From: Chitinispirillum sp.
GTDB taxonomy: Bacteria; Fibrobacterota; Chitinivibrionia; Chitinivibrionales; Chitinispirillaceae
Length of the DNA: 51,092 bases
Reading direction: 5' to 3'
Assembly: GCA_007115975.1 (NCBI GenBank)
Contig: SKJJ01000047.1
Location: 1 to 51,092 of the forward strand
Shown here: positions 43,804-51,092 of the stretch, piece after piece
Numbering within the stretch: the first letter of the stretch is position 1
Layout: the number at the start of each line of letters is the position of its first letter
Translations under genes and position numbers: made by a program
Notes under the pieces: generated by a model
What the model was told of the DNA's origin: nothing
The model's database searches: none
What the model saw: only the letters and a program-made list of their open reading frames with translations

Positions 43804-44625
43804 CGATTCTCCTAATGTTAAAGGCTGATGGTTTTGTCTTTTGATTTTGTGCGGGTTGGTAATTTGTGAAAAAGTTATCAAACAAGAAAGTTAATTCGTT
43901 GCAGATGTTTTAAACTATAGTTTCCCTTAGTTGGGTTGGAAAGAAAAAAACAGCTTTATAAATAACAGAGGATAAGTTTGTGGCTACAGAAATAGTATTC
44001 TATAATGATTGTCTAGCTTTCACGAGATGTCAATTATTTTTAACAAGGGTTTTGGATATTATTTACCCGTTATGATGTAAACACTCTCGTTAAAAAACTA
44101 GAGTCTGTCACTAAAATTCATTTCAAAAAGCACAGTTACTTTTTGAGATCGACAACAGAAATAACCTACCCAAAAGCTATTGTGCAACCAGAAGGTGTTT
44201 GAGGAACTGAGTTGCTCTTAATTAATGTAAATCATAGGTGGCAAGAAGCTATTCTCCTTTTTACTGATCCTCCCGTGCTTATCTCCTGGCAGCCAATCCC
44301 TGAAACGTACACCGAGTTGACAGCAATTGCTTTTGCCCGGGCTTGTAATCGGCGCACTACTCGTCAAAAACTATCAACGCAGGTCAGAAAATGAACTGTT
44401 TGGTGGTTTTGAGAATTCCTTTCGCAAGGCGGTACGGGGATTTTTCCCTGTTTCAGGTAAAAATACGATCGCGGTAATCCTTGTGGTTGGCCCTGATGTG
44501 TCCATTTCAAGGCCGGAGTGACTCCATGTGGGTGTCGAACCGGCTGTATTTTGGAGGAACTTGTACGTCTCGAAGTTCCAATAATACTGTGGACAGGAGT
44601 TAAGAAGGGGGGTATGGGATCAGGA

Positions 44626-44766
44626 GAGAACCGTCGTAGATTTTACCCAGGGGTTGACAGGAATGGAGTTCGGCATTATCAAAAGTGCCAAATCCGTCAC
44701 GGAAATGGGTTTAGCTCTTGGTATAAGCAGACATAGACTCTACAGATGGCGTATTGCGGGGAATAA
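44626..44766 (+). pseudogene. IS3-type transposase OrfA remnant
   Basis: The region encodes a helix-turn-helix like that of IS3/IS911 OrfA, KSVTEMGLALGISRHRLYRWR, preceded in another frame by NRRRFYPG, the usual RRxF start. So a frameshift near 44650 splits the gene, and the rest of the element is missing. The best-conserved piece is the recognition helix. This shows past insertion-sequence activity between the two FISUMP genes. Confidence 0.6.
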
Positions 44767-44786
44767 CCGTTTTCCGCAATACGCCA
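44747..44786. repeat. Perfect 13-bp inverted repeat
   Basis: TGGCGTATTGCGG (44747-44759) is followed by its exact complement CCGCAATACGCCA (44774-44786) with a 14-nt loop. It overlaps the end of the transposase remnant and lies about 70 nt beyond the minus-strand FISUMP gene stop. No T-run follows on either strand, so a typical terminator is unlikely; a transcript-end stem or an element-end feature are possible. Confidence 0.55.
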
Positions 44787-44868
44787 AAACGCCATCATCA
44801 CCGACTGGCTTCTTTGCATGCCCTTTCCAGCGCTTTACTACTTATTCCATTCAACTATTCGATATTTC

Positions 44869-45508
44869 GGACAAGACGAACAGAATACCCATGAGTCTTC
44901 CCCAAAGTCTGGCTTATCAGAGAGGGGCTGTAATCGGCAAGGCTGCGCATATGGACGAGCGCATCACTTTGGGTGCTGCTCCACCAAAAACAACTCATTC
45001 CCATATCGTAAAATACTCCGTCAGTGTGGCGCGATGAGGCGGGCAAACCGGAAAAACCTGTGCTGTTGTTGCTATTTTGTTCTTTCCCTACACTGCCTTC
45101 AACGTCGATTACTCTCCACTCACCACCATCGGAAGCAAGTGCTTTGGCAATCTTATTGCCTGATGTAGAGTTGTCAAAGTTATAGTTATTTGCTATAAGG
45201 TACTCCTCAAGTGTAATCCAGTCTTGTACCGAGGGCACTCTCCAGCCATCGGGTGCGATACGGTACTCATTGTCCGGATCCACCACATACCAGTTATATA
45301 AAGCCCCAAAACGACCAATGGTGTCCTGATTGGTGGTGTTGCTGTGGAAACAAAAGGCGGGGGTTTCTAAACTTATCCATTCGGTGTTATCAGTCACATG
45401 TGGAATAGGTGTACCGCAGGCATATCTGGTTGTTCTGAGATTTTCAACAGTCCAAAGTTGATTACCGATCTGTTTGGTAGTGTATCTATTGCCATCGCCA
45501 TCCAAAGG
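44869..45508. repeat. Internal tandem duplication, unit B (C-terminal FISUMP domain)
   Basis: Aligns without any insertion or deletion to 45751-46390, at a constant distance of 882 bp (294 codons) with only scattered base differences. It is the last FISUMP module of the frameshifted gene. Confidence 0.85.
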
Positions 45509-45750
45509 GTCAGTGACGGATAAGAGCCACTTTGCATAAAGTATCAGGTTTCTTTCGACCGCATCAGTGGAAAAGTTCCACTTGTTTACAAGACGATCGT
45601 CTTTATACCAGCCGTCGAAAACATATCCTGCCTTTGTTGGTTCATGCGGTTCACCTGCAAGATCACCCTGGGTAACATATTGTGTTTGAATGACAGATCC
45701 TCCATTGCTTTGGAAACTCACCACAAAGGCATTGTTCGACCCTGTATCTT

Positions 45751-46390
45751 TTACCAGGCGGACCGAGTACCCATGAGTCTTTCCCAGAGTTTGGCTTATC
45801 AGAGAGGGGTTGTAATCGGCAAGGCTTCGCATATGGACGAACGCATCACTTTGGGTGCTGCTCCACCAAAAACAACTCATTCCCATATCGTAAAATAATC
45901 CGTCAGTGTGACGTGATGAGGCGGGCAAACCGGAAAAGCCTGTGCTGTTGTTGGTACTCTGTTCTTTCCCTACACTGCCTTCAACGTCGATTACTCTCCA
46001 CTCACCACCGTCAGAAGCAAGTGCTTTGGCAATCTTATTGCCTGATGTAGAGTTGTCAAAGTTATACCGCTTTGCGATAAGGTATTCCTCAAGTTCGATC
46101 CAGTCTTGTACCGAAGGCACTCTCCATCCTTCGGGCGCAATGTGGTATTCATTATCCGGATCTACCACATACCAGTTATATAAAGCCCCATACTGAGTGA
46201 TAGTATCCAGATTGGTGGTGTTGCTGTGGAAACAATAGGCGGGGGTTTCTAAACTCCTCCATGCTGTATTGTCAGTTACATGTGGAATAGGTGTGCCACA
46301 GGAATATTTGGTGGTCCTGAAATTTTCCACGATCCAGACCTGGTTGCCAATTTGAACTGTTGAATAACTGTTGCCGTCACGGTCAACCAG
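45751..46390. repeat. Internal tandem duplication, unit A (upstream FISUMP domain)
   Basis: The first FISUMP module of the frameshifted gene; duplicate of 44869-45508. The Listeria-type repeat between the modules is part of the same 882-bp period but has diverged more, so selection or conversion may keep the FISUMP parts alike. Confidence 0.85.
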
Positions 46391-47277
46391 ATCCGGTCCT
46401 ACCCATGTCCACTTTGCATATAGCGTCGTGTCACTTACAACCACATTATTTTCAAAGTCCCATTCATTCTCCATTAGCGCATCTCTGTACCAACCGGCGA
46501 AATCAAAACCTCCCCTTAGGGGTTTATTCGGTTGACTAATACTTTGTCCTCTTGTCACCGTTTTTGCTTCCACTTTACTTCCCTCACTACTTTCGAAGCT
46601 CACGGTTGATAGTTCAGTTACTTCAAGAGTAATCTCTATCCCTTCCTCGAGATAGCTTTCCAGTGGGTAATATTGAACCTCGTGTCCGTCTGCAGTTATC
46701 ACAAGAGAATCAATAAAAGGGCCAGAAAGTGCATTGGCAGTTATCATAGCGGTAGACTTTTTTGATTTGTTGGGATAACCGATAAACTCTGATGACTCCT
46801 GCCCGGATGATACATACCGAAAAGTACCCTTACGTCCCTCATAAGTTACCGCTATTATATACACACCAGACCTAATCTGTTCATGGGCAAATAAATTGTA
46901 TGAGTGCCGGCATTAAGCTTCCCGGAGTTGAAAGAATGCACCGCCCTACCTGACACATTATAAACAACAAGGTTAACTTCAGAAGAAAATGCCAGTGTTA
47001 CATCCATTACACTGCCCTTTACCATAACCGTGGAGGGAACTGGTCCAATCGGGCTATTAAGGACGGGTGTTACTGTTCCGACAAGTGTAAATAAGCCTTT
47101 GGAATTGGTTGTCGCAGCAATGGCTTCGCCTTTCACCAGAGATACTTCGGCGCCTGACACCGGATCACCCGATTGATCAGTGACTTTTCCCGATATATTC
47201 ACCACCTCTGCATTGAGGATCGAAAAGTGCACAACAATACAAAACATGATAGTTGAAAACAGAGATGAATTAAACAT

Positions 47278-48044
47278 AGAAAAAGTCCTCACTATTTTGA
47301 AGGGTAATAAATGGTACTGTTTTTTAATAGTATATTATCAACAAGCCCTTTTTACTATACTTTTTTTAAAGTTAAAACTATTGATAGTGTAACAAGTTGG
47401 TGGCCTAAATAAAAAGCCTCATCTGAGCAATTTACTTAGCTCAAAATATAGTTTTATTTAAGATGTGGTGAGATTTTTTTTTTCGTTGCTCATGTCTTCA
47501 GTTGGATTTACAGCTAAGAGCGATGATAAAACAGTACGCTTCATATTATCTGGCCTGCCTATTCTGAGCATCCCTTCTCCCGTCCTTTGGGTAGTGTTTT
47601 GGCTGTCTGGCCGTTTCGTACCTCCTTTAGCCCTCCTTGGCGTTGTCACGAATGAGGGCAGCAAAGTCTTTGGGCAACAAGGTGAAAACTGTTTTTAAAT
47701 GATGGAGGCACTGAATGTATTACACATGCTTTTCCGAAAGCTTAAATCAACCTCAACAATAGGTGGGTCATACTTCGGACCTGGGCAACAGATTCTCTCA
47801 GAATTAAAATCAGAGCATGTTTCGCGCTTGAAACTCTAACCAAAGCACAAATATTCGAAAAGTATTTGAAGAGAGGTCCAGGTTACGCATTCAACAAGGG
47901 GGGGGGGTAATAGGGATCCCAGCGAAGGAGGTGGTGTAAGAGGCCATTACCGCTCCACTCACTGGCAAATGTTATCTTTATTTAAATGATGATTTATGAC
48001 TAAAAAATATTTTGTTACAAACGAAGGCTGGACAGAATAACCGA
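47278..48044. other. Non-coding gap between the FISUMP gene and the TPM operon
   Basis: About 770 bp. It carries a run of ten G at 47898-47907 and an open frame on each strand around 47458-47698 (77 and 68 codons) with no ribosome site or known domain. No RNA gene seen. AT-rich sequence at 47330-47460 may hold the promoter of the FISUMP gene. Confidence 0.5.
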
Positions 48045-48803
48045 ATGAAAATATCCCTGAAAAAAACTGCACTACTAACCCTTATTACAGCGACATGCCT
48101 CTTTGCATCCCAATACCCCCGGCGTCCCTCCGGAGCAACGGGTGATTATGCAAGGGTTCTTGATCCCGCTATGGTCTCTGCAATATCAACAATAAGCCAG
48201 TCACTCTGGGAACAGGCCGGGTTTACCCTGATTGTTGCAACCGTTCCATCGATTGGTGACCACTCCATAGAGGAGTACGCAACTGGACTGTATGAACAAT
48301 GGGGAGTAGGGGCACGGGGCAGGGATGAAGGAGCTCTGCTACTGTTGTCACTTGACCCGCGAAGGGTAAGAATTGAAGTGGGATACGGAGCTGAAGGGTA
48401 TCTCAATGATGCCAGGGTTGGCAGGTTGATAGACAAGTACGGAGTTCCATATTTGTCAAAAGATGAGTATGGAGCAGGGCTTTTGGCACTGGTAATAGAG
48501 ACTGCAAAAATTGTAGAGGCTGAAAAACAGATACAACTATCACTTCCATTCCGGGGGCACGGCTCAGCTTACAGTGATGAAGATCTTGAACTTTCCCCCT
48601 TTACAATTATACTCTTTCTTATTGTTCTTGTTGTAATGGTAAGCACTCCGTTTGGCCGTTCACTTTTGTTCTTTTTTGTCTTGAGCAGTTTGCTTGGTGG
48701 CAGAAGAGGGGGTGGGGGAGGCCGTGGTGGTTTTGGCGGCGGTTTCGGGGGTGGATTTGGTGGTGGGTTAAGCGGCGGGGGCGGCGCATCCCGTTCATTT
48801 TAG
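48045..48803 (+). CDS. TPM-domain (YgcG-like) membrane protein
   Basis: A 252-residue exported protein. A signal peptide (KKTALLTLITATCLFAS) is followed by a TPM domain (residues about 25-165, with LDPAMVSAISTISQSLWEQA and RVRIEVGYGAEGYLNDA), a transmembrane helix (FTIILFLIVLVVMVS, then a second hydrophobic part) and a glycine-rich tail (GGGRGGFGGGFGGGFGG) ending RSF. This is the YgcG/Psb32-type architecture often encoded beside lemA. ATG 48045 begins the signal peptide; the frame from 48012 is unsupported. Confidence 0.9.
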   Translation: MKISLKKTALLTLITATCLFASQYPRRPSGATGDYARVLDPAMVSAISTISQSLWEQAGFTLIVATVPSIGDHSIEEYATGLYEQWGVGARGRDEGALLLLSLDPRRVRIEVGYGAEGYLNDARVGRLIDKYGVPYLSKDEYGAGLLALVIETAKIVEAEKQIQLSLPFRGHGSAYSDEDLELSPFTIILFLIVLVVMVSTPFGRSLLFFFVLSSLLGGRRGGGGGRGGFGGGFGGGFGGGLSGGGGASRSF

Positions 48804-48816
48804 CATTGGAGAGTAG

Positions 48817-49527
48817 ATGAAAGAAATAACTAATCCTGTAGAATATTCAAAGACAGCCGTTGAATCATACAAGTCTCTTTATGGTGAGGATCTTCTGGCG
48901 GTGATTCTTTACGGTAGTGCTGCAGGAGGGGATTTTAATCCCAGGAAATCCGATATAAATTTATTAGTTATCCTCAGCTCAATGGATCTGGAGCTTATAG
49001 CAAAATCATCTGATATTCAGACCAGACTGTTGAAGCAGAGGTTTAGTATTCCTCTCTTCATGGACAAGGGGTACATAGCGAACTCACTTGATTCATACCC
49101 TGTTGAGTTTCTGGATATGAAAGGGTGTTATCGGGTGCTTTATGGTGAGGATGTTCTTGATTCGATTTCTCCTCAAAAAGAACATCTCAGACTTCAGGTT
49201 GAGCGGGAACTAAAGGGCAAATGGCTTCATCTGCTCCAGGAGTTTCCCTATGCACGGAAAAACAAAAAGAATCTTCTTGAACTGGCATCACTCTCTCTGA
49301 AAGCCTATGCACCGTTTTTTCGCGGCTTGCTTATGCTTAAAGGTGAAGCTGTTCCGGTTAACAGAGATGAACTGTTAAAGGAGATAGAAGCAGCATACGG
49401 AATTTCAGAAAAGCCTTTTCAGAAGATTGCAAAGTCCTGTATTGAAAAAGATGTTTCTGAGCTGGACGCACGATTTGTTGCGTATGCAAATGCAGTGAAA
49501 ACAATTATCGGTGTTATTGAAAATTAG
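48817..49527 (+). CDS. Nucleotidyltransferase-like protein
   Basis: A 236-residue protein with an N-terminal polymerase-beta-type nucleotidyltransferase fold: LYGSAAGGDF (GS motif, Gly33-Ser34) and KSDINLLV, in which the second catalytic Asp of the DxD pair is Asn48 (Asp46 kept). The C-terminal half is helical (LELASLSLKAYAPFFRG), as in MNT/HEPN-type or kanamycin nucleotidyltransferase-like proteins. The altered second acid may weaken catalysis. It sits between the TPM and LemA genes (13 nt and 20 nt away), so it is co-expressed with them. Ribosome site ggagag before ATG 48817. Confidence 0.72.
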   Translation: MKEITNPVEYSKTAVESYKSLYGEDLLAVILYGSAAGGDFNPRKSDINLLVILSSMDLELIAKSSDIQTRLLKQRFSIPLFMDKGYIANSLDSYPVEFLDMKGCYRVLYGEDVLDSISPQKEHLRLQVERELKGKWLHLLQEFPYARKNKKNLLELASLSLKAYAPFFRGLLMLKGEAVPVNRDELLKEIEAAYGISEKPFQKIAKSCIEKDVSELDARFVAYANAVKTIIGVIEN

Positions 49528-49547
49528 TGGCAGAAGGAGAGTATTGT

Positions 49548-50114
49548 ATGAACGGTAAAACAAAGGTTTTGATCGGTGTTGGAGTGGTGGTTTTGGTGGC
49601 TGTAATATTTGCCGCAAATATCGTAGGGTGGCGTAATCAGCTTGTTGAGCTTGATGAGCAGGTAAAACGGTCGTGGGCCAATGTCGAAAGTCAGCTACAG
49701 AGGAGATTCGATCTGATCCCCAATCTTGTTGAGACTGTAAAGGGGTATGCGGCGCACGAACGAGAGGTGCTCACAAGTATTACAGAAGCAAGGGCAAGTG
49801 TTGCCGGTGCCGGGACTCCTCAGGAGCAGATCGATGCGAATCAACAGTTGACCTCAGCACTTTCGCGTCTTATGGTTGTGGTAGAGAATTACCCTGATCT
49901 TAAAGCAAACCAGAACTTCCTTGCATTACAGGATGAGCTTGCTGGAACAGAAAATCGTATAGCTGTTGAACGGCGACGATACAATGAGGCAGTTGGTGAT
50001 CTTAATGCAACCAGAAGAAAAATCCCGTACAGCTTCTTTGCGGCATCGTTTCCGGAAGCGGCTTATTTCGAATCTGCTCCTCAGGCGGTGGATGCGCCGA
50101 GTGTTTCGTTTTAG
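49548..50114 (+). CDS. lemA: LemA family protein
   Basis: A 188-residue LemA protein. An N-terminal membrane helix (VLIGVGVVVLVAVIFAANIV) is followed by a helical bundle with the family segments VDEQVKRSWANVESQLQRR-like, DLIPNLVETVKGYAAHE and ENYPDLKANQNF. LemA proteins are membrane-anchored and work with TPM proteins in an unknown envelope role. The ribosome site aaggaga precedes ATG 49548 (the longer frame from 49527 is unsupported). It is the third gene of the operon. Confidence 0.95.
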   Translation: MNGKTKVLIGVGVVVLVAVIFAANIVGWRNQLVELDEQVKRSWANVESQLQRRFDLIPNLVETVKGYAAHEREVLTSITEARASVAGAGTPQEQIDANQQLTSALSRLMVVVENYPDLKANQNFLALQDELAGTENRIAVERRRYNEAVGDLNATRRKIPYSFFAASFPEAAYFESAPQAVDAPSVSF

Positions 50115-50677
50115 AATAAGACATAAGGAGCGTTGAGTGTCGGGGACTACTGATTGTCCAACTTTCAGGTTAGTAAAGTTTAAAGAGTTTTAAGGTTATA
50201 GGGTCTTTTCCCTCCCGCTTCCGGGGTTCTGGAGCGGGAGCGGGACAGCGCTTTGTCTTTGCTTAAATCGAACGTCTAATTTTCATCCCTTAGCCTTTTC
50301 ACCTCGGCGGCCTTCTATGTTCTTATCTCTTAACCCATTTTTTTAATCCCCCCACGACGAAGAAACGTGAAGCGCCCGATTGAGTTCCGATGCAGGGGAG
50401 GGGCAAATTACACGCTTTTTTTGTATTTTTTTTCGGCTTTCGGGATCGAGGTCGCATTTTGTCTTTGTCTTGCCTTAATAACACGTCTGTTTTCATAAAA
50501 GGGCTACTTTTCATATAACATGATGCAGGTAAAACTCAATGCTGATTTTATGTCAATGCATGTTCGACCAGGGTAATATTATCTTTTTCTCCTGGGACTG
50601 AGCATTTTTGGTTTTACCCGTTGTCAGTAGAGACGACGGATTTACCGGGTGTGAACAAAGATAGTAATGGAAAAAAC
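50115..50677. other. Non-coding region with a hairpin and diverged direct repeats
   Basis: TCCCGCT (50213-50219) and AGCGGGA (50233-50239) form a perfect stem with a 13-nt loop but without a T-run. Two related blocks (50249-50286 and 50454-50496), each reading roughly ttttgtctttg...cgtct..ttttcat, look like diverged direct repeats. No gene seen. Confidence 0.5.
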
Positions 50678-50707
50678 TTGCATTTAACAATTATCAAATT
50701 TTACAAT
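50678..50707 (+). promoter_or_regulatory. Probable sigma-70 promoter of the repeat-peptide gene
   Basis: TTGCAT (50678-50683), an 18-nt spacer and TACAAT (50702-50707), each one or two bases from consensus, lie in an AT-rich region about 45 nt before the ATG at 50754. Transcription would start near 50714. Confidence 0.6.
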
Positions 50708-50753
50708 AATAAATAGATCCTATGGCCTACTCATCATCAACAAAGGAGATGTT

Positions 50754-50981
50754 ATGAAACATCTAAGTGCCATTATAGTCTATTTATCAACTCTATTTTT
50801 TGTCTATGCTGCTGAGGTTGAACAGGGAGCCGTTGAAACAGCAGAAGCCGTTGAAACAGCAGGAGCCGTTGAAACAGCAGAAGCCGTTGAAACAGCAGAA
50901 GCCGTTGAAACAGCAGAAGCCGTTGAAACAGCAGAAGCCGTTGAAACAGCAGAAGCCGTTGAAACAGCAGAGGCAGTGTGA
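50754..50981 (+). CDS. Exported protein built of hexapeptide repeats
   Basis: A 75-residue protein. Residues 1-20 are a signal peptide (KHLSAIIVYLSTLFFVYAA), and the rest after EVEQG is eight copies of AVETAE (one AVETAG) and a final AV. The mature protein would be a short, strongly acidic and alanine-rich helix. The aaaggagat ribosome site and a promoter precede it, so it is likely expressed. All three frames over the repeat are open, but only this one has a signal peptide. Repeat number may vary between strains. Confidence 0.72.
   Translation: MKHLSAIIVYLSTLFFVYAAEVEQGAVETAEAVETAGAVETAEAVETAEAVETAEAVETAEAVETAEAVETAEAV
50829..50972. repeat. 18-bp tandem repeat, eight units
   Basis: Eight near-identical 18-bp units, gccgttgaaacagcagaa, with one a/g difference in the second unit. 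The period is a multiple of three, so unit gain or loss keeps the frame of the exported protein that contains it. Confidence 0.9.
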
Positions 50982-51069
50982 TGGTCTGGTTTTTTCGAAC
51001 AGTTTTTATTCAGTATTTAAGTGGTTTTCCTTGTATCTTTAAAATATCAACAATCAACAAGGAGCCATT

Positions 51070-51092
51070 ATGAACAGAAAAAACATGAGCAG
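51070..51092 (+). CDS. Start of a gene cut off by the window end
   Basis: An ATG at 51070 with aaggag eight bases upstream opens a frame MNRKNMS that runs off the window. The spacing and sequence before it (atcaacaaggagccatt) echo that before the repeat-peptide gene, so it may belong to the same group. Nothing more can be said. Confidence 0.5.

Larger units (their letters stand above)
43804..44854. other. Non-coding gap between the two FISUMP genes
   Basis: Over 1 kb without an intact gene. It holds the degraded IS3-type transposase at 44626-44766 and a 13-bp inverted repeat at 44747-44786. Short frames at 44212-44394 and 44518-44736 show no gene-like features apart from the transposase fragment. 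Confidence 0.6.
44855..47277 (-). pseudogene. Secreted FISUMP-domain protein with two repeat modules, frameshifted
   Basis: Two overlapping minus-strand frames belong to one gene. The N-terminal part (47277-46855) has a signal peptide (MFNSSLFSTIMFCIVVHFSI), a carboxypeptidase-regulatory-like domain (VNISGKVTDQSGDPVSGAEV) and a beta-domain ending in KLNAGTHTIYLPMNR. After that a one-base loss or two-base gain near 46872 shifts to the second frame, which continues with VYIIAVTYEGRKGTF exactly where the sister protein at 42496 continues. Then follow two modules of a Listeria-type repeat (ending LYAKW) and a FISUMP domain each. Full length would be about 805 residues. Sequencing error or a programmed shift are alternatives to a true mutation. 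Confidence 0.75.

Noticed and set aside
47458-47698. Frames of 68 and 77 codons on opposite strands
   Set aside because: They overlap each other, lack ribosome sites and have no recognised motif; one may be part of an unknown element but cannot be supported.
50323-50514. 63-codon minus-strand frame
   Set aside because: Low-complexity basic sequence in the non-coding gap, with no start-site support.
50829-50972. CRISPR array
   Set aside because: The 18-bp units are contiguous with no spacers and encode a peptide repeat in frame.

Overview
The window looks like a chromosomal segment of a Gram-negative bacterium of the Fibrobacterota (Fibrobacter, Chitinivibrio or Chitinispirillum-like). The main clue is two secreted proteins near 42-47 kb that carry the 'Fibrobacter succinogenes major paralogous' (FISUMP) domain. 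Lipoprotein and Sec signal peptides, LemA/TPM envelope proteins and a UbiB/phasin-like pair fit a diderm. The phylum call is an inference: FISUMP domains also occur sporadically elsewhere.

Layout. 1-2.2 kb: one copy of a ~200 bp dispersed repeat, then two paralogous NmrA-type reductases. 2.4-9.3 kb, plus strand: tRNA-Leu(CAG), mutL, a tandem-STAS protein, the tRNA methylthiotransferase mtaB, two HDOD proteins, a structured intergenic stretch and ftsY. 9.3-11.4 kb, minus strand: a membrane-anchored STAS-like protein, tsaD and an unlisted 48-residue membrane peptide. 11.5-13.5 kb: a receiver/RsbW-like ATPase fusion, a degenerate receiver lacking its phospho-aspartate, a small zinc-ribbon peptide and a small exported peptide. 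13.9-17.3 kb: a DUF512 radical-SAM/PDZ protein, an RluB-type pseudouridine synthase, a Gph-type phosphatase and an exported protein. 17.3-18.6 kb, minus strand: argA. 18.9-23.7 kb: an orphan solute-binding lipoprotein, a TPR protein, then (behind a near-consensus promoter) a coiled-coil protein overlapping a membrane-anchored AraC-type regulator. 23.9-31 kb: tRNA-Pro(CGG) and a dense run of a creatininase-fold protein without its metal ligands, two M16 peptidases (one catalytic, one not), folK, a deoxynucleoside kinase, panC and a GH13 enzyme. 31.4-40.5 kb: a YfhO-type membrane protein, a phasin-like/UbiB pair, two uncharacterised proteins and a hybrid histidine kinase. 40.8-41.7 kb, minus strand: a short sigma-70 factor.

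41.7-51.1 kb is accessory in character: sparse coding, a second copy of the dispersed repeat, an IS3-type transposase remnant, two minus-strand FISUMP proteins (one frameshifted and carrying an 882 bp tandem duplication), a TPM / nucleotidyltransferase / LemA operon and a short exported protein made almost entirely of an 18 bp tandem repeat. The window ends seven codons into another gene.

Many genes belong to partner-switching or two-component families (STAS, RsbW-like ATPase, receivers, HDOD, hybrid kinase), so signalling is over-represented among otherwise housekeeping genes. Start codons were chosen by Shine-Dalgarno spacing, signal peptides and family length. Several differ from the longest open frame and are flagged where they do.
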